DNA of 64,000 nt. Source: Eucommia ulmoides (lineage: Eukaryota > Streptophyta > Magnoliopsida > Garryales > Eucommiaceae). Position numbers and translations under genes: made by a program. Location of the stretch: positions 25,336,905 to 25,400,904 of the forward strand of contig CM028335.1 of NCBI GenBank assembly GCA_016647705.1. Reading direction: 5' to 3'. The notes beneath the pieces were generated by a model that had not been told where the DNA came from, did no database searches, and saw only the letters and a program-made list of their open reading frames with translations. Positions 1 through 11,092 of this stretch are shown piece by piece. Each line of letters begins with the position of its first letter. Within the stretch, counting starts at the first letter, position 1.

Positions 1-296
1 AAGTATTAGACACCTCAAGACACCTTTCTGAAGACGGTACCTCAATCTAAATAAATATTCACTATTAAACACTATCCAAGTAGTTTTCTTTGATTGCTTG
101 AACAAAAATAATTCTCTTTTTAAAAGTTTTTCTCTTTTTATGTATTTTTAACATGATATAAGGAAAAATAGGTAAATATTACAACTACTACTAGTCAGAC
201 ACCTAATAATAGTTTATGTACAAATAAAAATGTAAATATATAAGCTATACTAAATGAAATGCAAAATAAGACTAAATTGTTTGAATATGCGACTGA

Positions 297-680
297 ACCT
301 GCACGTGGGTTACCTACGTATCTCGAATGAGAATCAGGTCTTTACGTAGTTCGTTCTGGTTAGGGTAAAGGATGTGGTTTATTATTAAAGGTGTGGCCAA
401 ACCCTTATGGGTTGCCTACGTACTTTGAATGGTTACCAAAGACCAGGACAAATGTAGTTTATTCTTGTCTCGTTTAAAGGATATGGTTTATGCTGTCAAA
501 GGTGTGTCTGAACCCGTATGGGTTGCCTACGTACATTGGGTGGTTACCAATGATCAAATCTGGCATAGTTTAGTGTTGTCTTGTTGAAGGAAAATGGCTT
601 ATTATTAAAGGTGTGATCGAACCCTTATGGGTTGCCTATGTACTTTGGTTACCAAAGATCAAGTCAGATGTAGTTAATTC
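297..680. repeat. ~110-bp tandem repeat, about 3.5 diverged units
   Basis: Units begin near 297, 399, 511 and 620, each with an AACCC..GGGTT.CCTA.GTA block. Each then carries a GGTTACCAA.GA(C/T)CA block and an AAGG(A/T).TGGYTTAT block. Spacing of 102-112 bp and mismatches between units show an old tandem amplification. The start of each unit is a small inverted repeat (AACCC...GGGTT). No function is evident. Confidence 0.8.
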
Positions 681-1347
681 TTTTAAGTTGGAAGTTGGGT
701 GGTTTTAGTTAAAGACTAGTTTGTTTTAGTTAATTTTGGTTGATTATTAGTTAGTTTTAATTGATTATCAGTTAGTTTTGGTTGTGAACAACCTAAATCA
801 CAACCTTAAATAGCTATTTATTAATATTTTTTAGAGTTCTGAACAACCTGAATCACAACCCTAATATATACATAACAACCTTTGATTTTGTTAAGAACAC
901 CTTAAATAAAGTCCTTTGTTTTGGTTAGTTTAGTGTTAATGTATGTTTTGTTCAGCTAAAAACAAAACGAAATCCGATGTTCTTGGAAAAATCGTAGAGA
1001 CTATTCACAACTCATGGTGTGATAGATGTTTTGTTTGAATCCTCCTATGTTCTTAACATGTTCTCAATTTATTTGATGTTTTTGATTGTTTTTTAATGTT
1101 CTTGAATGTTCTTGAGATGCTTGAAATGGTTTTGTATGATTTGAGCCTAGTTTGGTTGTTATAGTTAAGATTAAGTGTTTGTTTGATATTATTGACGAAA
1201 TCAAAACCTTGTTTGGTTGTTTTATGGGTTTTATGTGTTATGTACATGAAAGTAAAGTGTGTTATCTACACAATAACGATTATGATATATACAAGGAATA
1301 TGCACAAGTTTAACCAAAGATCATAGGGTGTTTTATAGGGACATACC

Positions 1348-1506
1348 TACTTAGGGGATGTGGTCTTCCCTAAGTGTTTACCTTATTTTCCTGAATCTTC
1401 TTGGTCGGTGGTTGATCATTGGTTAATCGATGGTCATCGATTCGTTGAGTTCTTAGCCAAGAACCCAAGAACACCCTACTTAGGGGATGTGGTCGTCCCT
1501 AAGTAG
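1348..1506. repeat. Two copies of a 10-bp-arm inverted repeat
   Basis: At 1477-1506 the arms CTACTTAGGG and CCCTAAGTAG pair perfectly across an ~11-base loop. A second copy at 1348-1377 has the same left arm and a slightly decayed right arm. The GATGTGGTC loop is conserved between the copies, so a larger ~130-bp segment (about 1340-1400 and 1470-1530) was duplicated with the hairpin inside. Confidence 0.7.
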
Positions 1507-1804
1507 CTAGTCTCCATTCCTTTTTAGCCCTCTTTGCTCGATGTTGACCGGTGGTCGTCGATCCTTCGAGTTCTTGTTCTAAGAACTTCAAGAACACCTT
1601 CCGAGACTAGATTTGGGTATAATAGCGATGTGCTATTTGAGAAATATGCTTGAGAGGCCTAGGACCCAAGAGAGTTGCTCGAGTTTAGATAGAGAAGTTA
1701 GGCCTTCAAGACTTGAAAAAATGAGAGGAGAGACCCTGTATTTATAGGCCTGTGGGCCTGCGCATTGGCCAATACGCATGCTATTCTAGGTTGTAGGACG
1801 CATA

Positions 1805-3213
1805 TGCTTTTCTCACGTCTTAATATACTCGCAAGTGCACAAGGTTAAGTTTTAATATAGTGGACCTTTCGATCGGATATCATCCTCTGGAAAACTTATT
1901 TTATTAATTGAATACCGCAATTTGCATAGTCTTATATTATCCCGACGGTTCAAGAAATATTTTAGTTTGACTAATTAAAAACTAAGTTGAACTAAAAACT
2001 ATTGGGTTAGTTCTAATTAAGTTGATTACCTAGGGATTGATTTCATTCACTTAATACACGATTGACTTTGTTTAATTAACGAAAATGGTGTTTATCCTAT
2101 CCGACAATCTTGGTATCTTAAACTCACTCACCACCTCTCCTGAGTGTAAGATGAGTGAATATGCAACTTCGCGTCAACGAAGAAGTCCCCCTCAACGTCT
2201 TAATGACACTAGGTCATAAGAGTCTTGCCCCAAAGTCATGGATTGCACACTTTCTAACTCCCTCCCGGGTTATTAGATTGTCGCATTGTGTTTACCCTAG
2301 TCCAAATCCGGGGTTACCTTTCCCGAGTGTCAAACCTCGTATCCTCAAAACCAACCCTAATACCTTAACAAGCATATTAAAATTGTAATCAAATGGTAAA
2401 CACAATCGGATTTAGATAAACAACCATTAAAGAAACATATATTCAATCAAACGTATATTTACATGAACTACATCGATCCCTAGATAATATTTATCTAGCC
2501 TATAATGATCTTAGCCATTGAAACATTAAAGTAAGAGGGATTCATCATCATTCACAATAAAACGTTAAGTTATAAAGATAGAAACAAAGAAAGAAATATC
2601 AAATCTTAAAGTGGAGTGGTCTACTGTTTCCTCTTCTCCGATATGGGAATCTCCTCTTTGAGCTCTTCAAGAATGGATCAAGATCAAGTGTCTAATGTTA
2701 GGGACGTCCCTTGACAAATGGGGAAGAAAGGGATTTAAATAGAAGGCTTCAAAATATTTAGAAAATAGATATTTTCTGCACAGAGTCACCGCCGCAGTGG
2801 TGGATTTACTGCTGCGACGCTGAGTAAGTCGGTTCACATCACTGCTGAGGCGGTAACTGACCACTGCAGCGGTGAAAGTAAAATTGAGCTCTCTGGACTT
2901 TCACCGCTGAGGCGGTGAGACTTGCATAGCACACTGGACTTTCACCGCCTCGGCTGTGAATGACCGCTGGGGTGGTGACTTCTGCACAATTCTCCCTGCA
3001 TCTCCACCTCCTCGGCGGTAGGTTTACTGTCCTGAAACCTTGTTTCTTTCACCGTTTCTTCACCGTTTTTCCACCGCTTCGCTTGTTTGTCACTCGATTA
3101 CGTCCCTACACATGATTTACATAAAAATAAATAAAAATGCCATAAAATATTATTAAAACACTGAAAAACTACCAAATTCGGCTTGGAAGTAGATATGTAT
3201 TTTCAACCTATCA
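1805..3213 (-). repeat. Element A 3' LTR (complete, 1409 bp)
   Basis: It runs from TGCTTTTCTCACG to AACCTATCA, giving TG...CA ends. Its first ~450 bp match 7689-8142. In the reading direction, U3 holds a palindrome array (2784-3075) ahead of a weak TATA-like sequence (minus strand of 2731-2746). The LTR is related to, but a different subfamily from, those at 13922 and 18145. Confidence 0.85.
2784..3075. repeat. GC-rich palindrome array in the U3 of element A
   Basis: About seven imperfect copies of a CACCGCC-NN-GGCGGTG palindrome are spaced 30-60 bp apart, for example CACCGCTGAGGCGGTG near 2893 and CACCGCCTCGGC near 2942. The centre dinucleotide varies (CG, GA, TC) while the arms are conserved, and several arms are decayed by transitions. 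The array sits just upstream of the presumed TATA box of the LTR. Confidence 0.8.
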
Positions 3214-4924
3214 AACATCCCCAAACTTGGAATTTTGCTAGTCCTCAAGCAAGACACCCTAACACTAAAATAAACTAATTGTACTAATTAACTAACTAAC
3301 TAACTACTAAAAATGAATAAACTTTAACAAAGAAGACGTAAATGCATGCGGAGTTCCAAGTTCAATCGAAGAAACCAAGTTGTTTCTCCCTCAACAGTCC
3401 TCAATTAGATCAAGTTCAGGAAATAACAAACACCACGTGGTGTTCTAGAATTTCAACACTCAATATCAATAAAAACCATTCTAGATCCATTTAAAGTGTG
3501 TGTGAGAACTCAAATGTATAACTATCCGAACACAGGATTGGATTATTCAATAACTATGCTCATGACTTAAATTGTTTAAGAATTAGAAAAATTATACGCT
3601 TGACTGGGCTCGACTATCCACTAATGTAGGTTTGGAAATTCAAAGAGATCAATAGGACTTGGATAGGCATTAGAGAACGGCCAAGGGTATCTCAGGAATA
3701 GAAAATAGGTCATCGCTATAATTACGATAATTAAATGATACCTGAGGCACAAACGCTTATAACTAATTCTCTCTCGTAACCCGAAATATTAAAAACACAA
3801 CCCTGAACAAGACTTTAAGACTTTTGTATTCACTTATCGAAAGAACAAAACTAACAACTATATTCACATAGTTTTTTTTAGACTAACTAACACACCCCCA
3901 AACTCATTCGATTTTGTACAATTATAGGGGCGTGTAAATAGAATTCACATAATGACAAGTGAATACACTAACACCAAAACAATAAAAATTTGTCTGAAAG
4001 CCCCCTGCTCACTTCAAGTAGCATAAAATAATGCTAACTTGATTTCACTCAATTCGTGCATTTGGCTTAGTGACAATGGTTTGGAATTTTTTTAATTGGC
4101 TATGGTTTTGATACATGTTCAGAATTGAATAGGTTATCGGCTTCGACAGGGTAACGAGGAATAAAATTTTCAAGGTTAGCTTCAAAGGTTCAAACGATAA
4201 AATTGAAGGCCTAAATCATGCCTCTTGAACTGCCTCACCTAGGATTTCGCCTCAAGTTTCGCCCAGTCAAGTTCTAGATTCCTCAAATTTGTCATGAACT
4301 CATTACTGAATAATTAACGTCAAATCATTTGAATAATTATACAGTGAGTCTATGTTATCATGCGATTTAGGATCAAAATGATTTTTACCTAATCAACATG
4401 CCAAGCACACAAAACACACATGATTTGCATCACCCCTGACCTCGATATACATTAGGGGATAATTTTTATAATCGGGAAATAGCCTAGACGAACTCAACAA
4501 CTCAACACGCAAATACTACTTCATACATAAACATCTGCACATTAAATCTAAACACTAACATACATACACTAATCTAAGCATTTCACATGCAAAAACATGA
4601 AAATTAAAATAAAACTTAACTATATATTTAAAGTCTACAATATACATGTAAACTTCTACAAAGCGTAACTACGCATACATAAAACATACAAATATAATAC
4701 ATCAAAAATTTTGTTCATCATTTTCTAAAAAAAAACAAAATTGGATGAACATCTCCCCAAACTTAAACGAGGCAGTGTCCACACTGACTGAGTAGTGAAC
4801 CCAATTGCAGTATATAGTATTCACGAGAAAATATTGGGTTTTGAACACATACCTAGGAGATAAGACATAGAAGTCTCACCTCCTACTGTCCACTTGGAGG
4901 AACGTCATTGCCACCATTGTCACG

Positions 4925-6074
4925 TCAGAAAGAAAATTGTGGCGGCTGCGAAAGGTGCGGCGACAATTGCAGCATAGGCGGATAAGCACTCATGTTGATG
5001 TCGAGGCGCTCTCTAATGAGCTGTTGGACTTGATCTTGTTGACGCGAATACTGATCTAGGAATGTCCCGAGCTTGGTAATTCGGAGATCCAAATTATATT
5101 GCCCTTGGCGAAGAACACGATTATTGAGCCGGACTTCCTGGAGTTGCTTATAGACCCTCTCCAAAGTGACCTCATCATGGGTCTCAGATGGCCCCACCTC
5201 TTCCGCTTTAGGCCTTTCCTCTTCCTCAGCTTATGGCTCGCCGGCCCCTTGCGCTCCGACTTTCCAAGTTCGATTTATTATAGCTACATTGATCAGAACG
5301 ATTGGGGGGCAAGGGCTATCCTCGGTTACTGATACATCGACTTATCGGAAAAAAGTCGGTCAAAAGCGAAGGAAATAGAAGACCCACCTTTGTTGTATTG
5401 ATGACATGAAGAATAGAGGAGTAGATCAAGTATCTAACATTTCTTGGCTTGCCCGTCTTGATCGAATATAGCGTCATGGCCCTTTCTTTGGAGACGTCCG
5501 ACAAGTGAGATATTGGGAGAAGGCTGTCGTAAACAAAATGGTGCAATATTTTAGGGATTGGATTGAGAAACTTAGTCAGGAAAGTGGCTAGACCCAGCCC
5601 TGTGTGAGTCCACTAGACGTTTCCTGATGTTATGGCTCAGATCACAGTGTCCATGCTCGGATCTCTACCTCCATATGGTTCGTCAGTGAGTGCTAGGGCC
5701 GCCAATCCCAAAACTTCATTAAGGAACTCGGGACTGAACGAGATAGGGTGAGTTCGGATTGTCATTTTCTTTGGTGATATTTGCATAAAACTCTATCTCT
5801 AAAGCCACCTCGCCCCGGGATGGTGATTTGCAAAAACGTTCCCAACCGCGGCTTCGGATCATATCCTGAAATTCTGCTAGAAGGCTTTCTAATTGCCCAA
5901 ATCCTCACTTCCGAATGCATGTTCATTTATGCTTGAAGGGATTAAAGTGCTCATCGGCCTGTTTTGACAGAAACTAGGCAGAATCATAGTCAGTGGCGGG
6001 ACCCCTGGCGCGAGAACTTGAACCTTCTCCTCTTAACCTCTTTGATATGGATCGCTTAGTCATGTCTCCAATCA
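4925..6074 (-). pseudogene. Decayed Transpos_32-like (putative plant transposon protein) ORF
   Basis: Reading leftward from about 6074, frames broken by stops and shifts carry RGWERFC (near 5850), EFYANI (near 5800) and, at 5316-5546, a block with SDVSKERAMTLYSIKTGKPRNV and a later LLFPSLLTDF. These match my recollection of the domain called putative plant transposon protein, found in ORFs of plant LTR elements. A 90-residue tail at 4925-5197 is rich in Q, R and L and may be coiled coil. The biochemical role of the family is unknown to me. The ORF lies downstream of the gag remnant in the position pol would occupy. Elements B and C have lost most of it through one shared deletion. Confidence 0.7.
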
Positions 6075-6675
6075 ATCACAATCACAAAATACGACAACCC
6101 AATCATATATGCACAATAGAAAATAATCCCCCGAATCAACACCATCAAGAATATGTCACAATGTCAATACGCACACACCAATTGCAACGGTTTCAACAAA
6201 ATTTCAATGATATAGCATGTAATTTTGTATCACACAATGAAACAATCCATAGAAATCTTGTTCATCACCAAAAATCAAACCAAAATCCCATAGAGAAAGA
6301 AAATCGCGAAAATGGAGGTTCAGGGGTTTAGGGCACAATCCAAATTCAATGATTCATGATATGAATATGCAAATCAACCAAATATTTCAACATATAGATG
6401 AAATGTAGGATAAAGCATACTTACTTGTTGATAAAATTCGGTCTAAACGATTGAAAATGGGTGAAAAAGCACCTTTCGTTCCTTAAACCCTAGAATTCAA
6501 AAATGGCATGGAAATCGATTTTTGGATGATGATTCGTGGTGGAAATCACAAATTTTGTAAATTGAAGGATGGATTTGAGGGTTGGAAACAGTTTGTGAGG
6601 ATAAAAATTGAGAGATTTGGAATTTTAGAGGTGGTTATGGCGGTTTAAATGAGCGGGATGTTTTTAATCGAACAG

Positions 6676-6860
6676 AGGCTTCACCGCCGCGGCGGTGGAC
6701 CGCATTTTTTAAAACCCAAACTTTCTGTTGTTTCACCGCCTTGGGGGTGAAGCACCTTTTAAAAACCTTTGCAACCTAAAGTTTCACCGCCTTGGCGGTG
6801 AAGCGTTTTGCTGAAAGCCTTACATCCTGTATTTTCATCGCCTCGAAGGTGAGCTTCCTG
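6676..6860. repeat. GC-rich palindrome array in the element A leader
   Basis: This holds four units. Two are perfect: the 16-bp CACCGCCGCGGCGGTG at 6682-6697, and 6783-6802, whose 9-bp arms TTCACCGCC and GGCGGTGAA flank a TT centre. The others (near 6739 and 6835) carry arm mismatches. The array lies between the gag remnant and the Transpos_32-like ORF on the minus strand. Equivalent arrays occur in B (9058-9250) and C (17370-17575). Confidence 0.85.
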
Positions 6861-7152
6861 CTGGATTTTCATGATTTTTGCAAGTTTTCACAACAAGGCT
6901 CCATACCACATGCTTCTGCTTCGCTAGTTCAACGATTTTAAGTGCGAAACACATCCTCGAGTATCCACACTCCTCAATTCACCTCCAAACACGCTCCGAG
7001 ACCACTTCGGCCTCCAAAAAGTAAGTAATAGCAAAAATTGGGCAAGATTATAGCCTTGGTTTCATATCAAAAAGTTCACTTGATTTACCGTCCCCAGCTG
7101 GACATAGCAAATTGTAAAATCAGTCGTCAACGAAGGAGATACTCTCCATAAC

Positions 7153-7515
7153 TCATTTTTCATTTCCGATATAGCGCTTGATCTTTTCCTCATCACCTTC
7201 CATTTCGACTGAGCCGAAGAGAAATTTTCTTGATCCGAAATGGTTCGGACCATCTGCAAAAGGTGTGCTGACTTTAGGTATGGATTTAGATACGGCTTTT
7301 GGTACGTCATTCGGTACAACTTCCATCAATAGGACGTAGTCTATAACACCTTCCTGCGTGGTTAAGCATTTTTCACCAAAACCCCCCATAGATAGGGAAT
7401 TTGGGATAGTATGCTCCATTGGATCTTGATTCATGGCTTGAAGTTGGCTTCTTCTCTCTCTCCTTATCCTTTTCAATGAACGCTCGATTTCGGGATCAAG
7501 AGTCGAGAATTCCAA
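7153..7515 (-). pseudogene. Gag N-terminal remnant of element A
   Basis: This 120-codon frame lies about 140 bp inside the primer site, where gag of an Athila-type element begins. Its start contains LDPEIERSLKRIRRERR, close to the DPEIERT.R..R opening of Athila/Gypsy gag proteins as I recall them. It then loses similarity and stops. The capsid and zinc-knuckle portions are absent. Homologous but more damaged stretches occur at 9530-9690 in B and 17840-17995 in C. It is unlikely to make a working product. Confidence 0.65.
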
Positions 7516-7655
7516 ACTTCTTCTTCATCGCATGCACTGCTCGATCACAACAAATGAAATAAATGAAAAATAATTAAAAGAAAATAAAACAAAAGAATTT
7601 TCAGGATTAATATTCAACCACTTAGTCGCAATATCAACCAAATCAAAACACTGTT

Positions 7656-7672
7656 CCCTAGAAATGGCACCA
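7656..7672 (-). other. Decayed tRNA-Asp primer-binding site, element A
   Basis: CCCTAGAAATGGCACCA on the plus strand agrees with the 3' end of plant tRNA-Asp (CCCCGGCAACGGCGCCA) at about 12 of 17 positions. It lies 16 bp from the 5' LTR. It is the weakest of the four related sites, and its position supports it more than its sequence. Confidence 0.5.
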
Positions 7673-7688
7673 AAAACATGAACACGAA

Positions 7689-8142
7689 TGCTTTTTTCTC
7701 ACGTCTTAATATACTTGCAAGTGCACGAGGTCAAGTTTTAATATAGTGGACCATTCGATCAGATATCGTCCTCTGGGAAATTTGTTTGATTAATTGAACA
7801 ACACAATTTGCATAGTTTGATACTATCCCGACGGTTCAAGAAATATTTTAGTTTGACTAATTAAAAACTAAGTTAAACTAAAACCTATTGGGTTAGTTCT
7901 AATTAAGTTGATTACCTAGGGATTGATTTCATTTACTTAATACATGATTGACTTCATTTAATTAACGATAACGGTGTTTATCCTATCCGACAATCTCGGT
8001 ATCTTAAACTCACTCACCACCTCTCTCGAGTGTAAGATGAGTGAATATGCGACTTCGAGTCAGCAAAGAAGTCCCCCTCAATATCTTAATGATGCTAGGT
8101 TACATGAGTCTTGCCTCAATGTCATGGATTGCACACTTTCTA
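7689..8142 (-). repeat. Element A 5' LTR, truncated
   Basis: It matches the first ~450 bp of the LTR at 1805, then breaks off after GCACACTTTCTA. From 8145 the sequence matches the internal region of element C at 16409. About 950 bp of LTR, including U3 and promoter, are missing, so element A has no functional 5' LTR. The junction looks like a deletion or illegitimate recombination between related elements. Confidence 0.85.
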
Positions 8143-9057
8143 CCTGAGTCCATGCGATCGTGTGATTTTAAGATCAAAATAATTTTTACCTAATCGACAT
8201 GCTAAGCGCACAAAACACACATGAATGACATTACCCCTGATCTCGATATACGATTAAGAGATAAATTTCATCATCGGGAAACGGCCCTAGACGAATTCAA
8301 CAACTCATCAAGCATATACGACTTCATATAAGCATTTAACATACAAAAACTTGAAAATTAAAATAAAGCTTAACTAAAAATTAAAGTTTTACATACAAAA
8401 ATTATTTTCATCATTCACATATTTCTTTAACAACACAAAACGTGATGTACATTTTCCCCAAATTTAAAAACAGGTAGTGCCCTTACTGACTAAGCAGCGA
8501 ACCCAATAACAGTTTATAACAATGACAAGTAAAATTTGGTGCCGACACATACCTAGGGGCTAAGACGTAAAAGTCTCATCCCTTACCATTTGATGGGAGA
8601 AAAGTCATCGCCACCACAATAACGTCGGAAAGGAAATTGTGGCGGTTGCAAAAGGTGCAACGGAACATGCAGCATAGGCAGATAAGCACTCATGTCAATG
8701 CCAAAGCGCACGCTAAAGAGCCGTTGGATTTGATCTTGCGCACACACTAATCGCAACGTTTCAACAAAATATGAACAATGTAGCATGTAATTTTGTTTTA
8801 CACAATTTAACACTCCATAGAAACTTTGTTTGTTACCAAAATTCAAACCAAAATCCCATAGAAATTGAAAATCGTGAAAATGGGGGTTAAACTTGATTTT
8901 TGGTGGATGGTTTGGGGTGGAAATCACAAATTTTGAAAATAGAAGGATGAAATTCAGGGGTTCAAATGGTTTGGAAGAATGAAAATGGAGAAATTTTGGA
9001 GTTTTAGAGGTGGTTGTGGTGTTTTTGTATAGCGGTATGGTTTTAATTAAACAGAGG

Positions 9058-9250
9058 CCTCACCGCCGCAGCGGTGTGAGTGCCTTTTTAAAACCAATAC
9101 ATTCTGTCTTTTCACCGCCTTGGCGGTGAAGCGCCTTTCCAAAAACTTAACTCTCTGTTGTTTCACCGCTTCGGCGGTGAGGCGTTTATGCTGAAAACTT
9201 GACATCCTACATTTTTAACGCCGTGGTGGTGCGTCCAGCGCTATGGCGAT
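9058..9250. repeat. GC-rich palindrome array in the element B leader
   Basis: Units include a perfect palindrome at 9111-9130 (TTCACCGCC, TT centre, GGCGGTGAA), and TTCACCGCTTCGGCGGTGA near 9162. CACCGCCGCAGCGGTG at 9061 is a single change from a full palindrome. Two weaker units follow near 9219 and 9237. Confidence 0.85.
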
Positions 9251-9808
9251 GAGCCTGCTGCTGGATTTTTTTTTTTTTCAAGTTTTCACACAACGACTCC
9301 ACACCATGCATTTCCATTTCACTTGTTCAATGTTTTTAAGTGCGAAACACATATCCGATTATCTTCACTCTTTCATTTACCTCCAAACACGCTCCGAGAC
9401 TATTCCGGCCTCCAAAAAATAAATAATAACAAAAATAAGGTAAAATTTGATACCATCGATTTTGGATAAAAAAAATGTGACTTGCTTGATTTACCGTCCC
9501 TAGCTGGACTTGGTTAAGCACTTTTTTCACCAAAATCCCTCATAGACAAGGAATTTGGGATAGAATGCTCCGTTGGATCTCGATTCATTATATTGAAGTT
9601 AGATTCTTCTTTCTCCTTATCGTTTTCAACATACGATCGATCTCCGAATCAAGAGCCAAGAATTCCAAACTCATTCTTCGTTGCACGCACTGCTTGATCA
9701 CAACAAATGAAACAAAAAAAAAAATTAAAATAAAATAAAACAAAAGAATTGTCTGGATTAATATTCAACTACTTAGTCGCAATATCAATTCTACGCATTC
9801 AATACCAT

Positions 9809-9825
9809 CCCCGACAACGACGCTA
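9809..9825 (-). other. tRNA-Asp primer-binding site, element B
   Basis: CCCCGACAACGACGCTA matches the plant tRNA-Asp 3' end CCCCGGCAACGGCGCCA at 14 of 17 positions, and every difference is a transition. The hAT insertion begins three bases to the right, so the site is cut from its LTR. Confidence 0.8.
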
Positions 9826-10157
9826 ATTAGGGCTGAAATAAAAACCCACTGACCCAACCCAACCGCCTGAACTGCCCTGAGCTATTCTGTTTCAGGCGAA
9901 AATACACAGTTTGTTTTGGTTTTAGACCCGACCCGACCGACCCGCTTGTGGATGCCCGGTCGGATTTTAATGTCCACCCGCCTGATAACCTGAACCTGAC
10001 TGAACGTATATTAAATTACCAAAATATCCCCCCTTATATATATACCCCCTCTTGCCCTAACCCTAAATCTGATCACTCAAAATTCACTCCATCACCGCCG
10101 CACCCCCGATCGATCGCTAATTTCTCACCTCTCTCGTTCACTCACTCCCTCGAAGGC

Positions 10158-10530
10158 CAAGGTTTCAATTTTTGCTCCGGTTCTCTCCACGGCCAAGATC
10201 AATTTATTAGGACCTTAACAGGACTTCAATTTTTGCTCTGGTTCTCCCCACGGCCGGTTCTGTATGTTTCTAGTTAGGGTTTTTAATTTTTTGTTTGTTT
10301 GATCTGGTTTTGTTTGTTTGTTTTGATTTTATTTTTGTTTAGGTTTAGTTTAATTTTTTTCCTAGACTCTCTTCTCCGTCTATTTCTGATTCTCTATTCT
10401 CCGTTAGTTTAGGTGTGATTTAATTTTTTGTTTGTTCTGATTTTATTTTTGTTTAGGTGTAGTTTAATTTTTTGCCTAAACTCTCTTCTCCTCTGTTCTC
10501 CGTTAGTTTAGGTGTGATTTAATTTTTTTT
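10158..10530. repeat. Local tandem duplications in the hAT 5' region
   Basis: A ~62-bp segment with CAATTTTTGCTC.GGTTCTC occurs at about 10164 and 10226. A ~115-bp segment with CTCTTCTCCG..TTAGTTTAGGTGTGATTTAATT occurs at about 10335-10440 and 10452-10530. The rest of 9900-11090 is T-rich and non-coding, probably 5' leader with introns. Confidence 0.7.
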
Positions 10531-11092
10531 TTGTTTGATTCTATGTTTATGCATTGTTGGTTGAATAGTTTTCCAAAGCGAAATTAGAATGAGTGTTGAA
10601 TTCAATTTTTTACCTGTTGTTTAGAATTGAAAATGGCTACTTTTTGTTGTTCAACTTTGGGTTTTTTTAGATTTAAAAGGCTGGTGAGCAGAAATGGTTG
10701 CTTAGTTTTGATTTTTGTTCATTGAAGGAAAATTAGAGCAAATGTTGAATCTGACTTTTTGCCTGAAGTTTTAAATTGGAAACTGCCTTGTGAAGTTGTG
10801 TTTTGTGTGTGGTTTTGTTGTTTAATTTTGGGTTTTGTTTAGATTTGAAATGGGTTATGCATTGTTTAGTTATTTGTTTAGTTGTGTTTCAGTGCGAGCT
10901 CCATTTTTTGGGTAAGTTTAATTTCAGTGCTACCTCCATTGTTTATGCATTGTTGGTTGATTACTGTCATAGCAATAAACAATAAACATAATACTACTGA
11001 AAATAAACAATAAACATACCAGGAAATAAAAAAACAAAGGAAACAATTTCGGAATTAATTTTTGTATACTTATTTTTTTGTTAGATCGTTAA

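Larger units (their letters stand above)
1..1804. other. Non-coding repeat-like flank left of element A
   Basis: No convincing coding frame is visible on either strand. The stretch is AT-rich and holds a ~110-bp tandem repeat (297-680) and two copies of a hairpin-forming segment (1348-1377, 1477-1506). Repeated phrases of the GGGTTGCCTACGTA type resemble those seen in plant LTR elements, so this may be part of an older LTR, but I see no terminus or primer site that would prove it. It ends where element A begins. Confidence 0.5.
1805..8142 (-). mobile_element. Element A: Athila-like non-autonomous LTR retrotransposon
   Basis: The left LTR (1805-3213) and truncated right LTR (7689-8142) both start TGCTTT..TCTCACGTC and stay aligned. 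The internal region is 4.5 kb. A polypurine-type sequence abuts the left LTR (minus strand of 3214-3232) and a decayed tRNA-Asp primer site lies near the right LTR, so the element reads on the minus strand. It keeps a gag N-terminal remnant (7153-7515) and a Transpos_32-like remnant (4925-6074), with no protease, RT, RNase H or integrase. The right LTR breaks near 8142 and fuses to element B. Placement near Athila/Tat Gypsy rests on primer type and gag similarity and is an inference. Confidence 0.85.
8145..9827 (-). mobile_element. Element B: internal region, interrupted by hAT
   Basis: This is colinear with 16409-18135 of element C over its whole length. It includes the remnant tail of the Transpos_32-like ORF (8583-8740), a palindrome array (9058-9250), a gag N-terminal remnant (about 9530-9690, minus) and the primer site. 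The junction at 8738-8740, where ~1.1 kb of element A sequence is missing, is identical to that in C. Its 5' LTR is 13922-15277, beyond the hAT insertion. Its 3' part and 3' LTR are lost at the fusion with A. Confidence 0.85.

Noticed and set aside
297-680. CRISPR-like array
   Set aside because: The repeats are ~110 bp with no short-repeat/unique-spacer structure, and the genome is a plant's.
9948-10277. 109-codon plus frame in the hAT 5' region
   Set aside because: No homology by eye, Pro/Ser-rich, lies in subterminal and leader sequence with tandem duplications.
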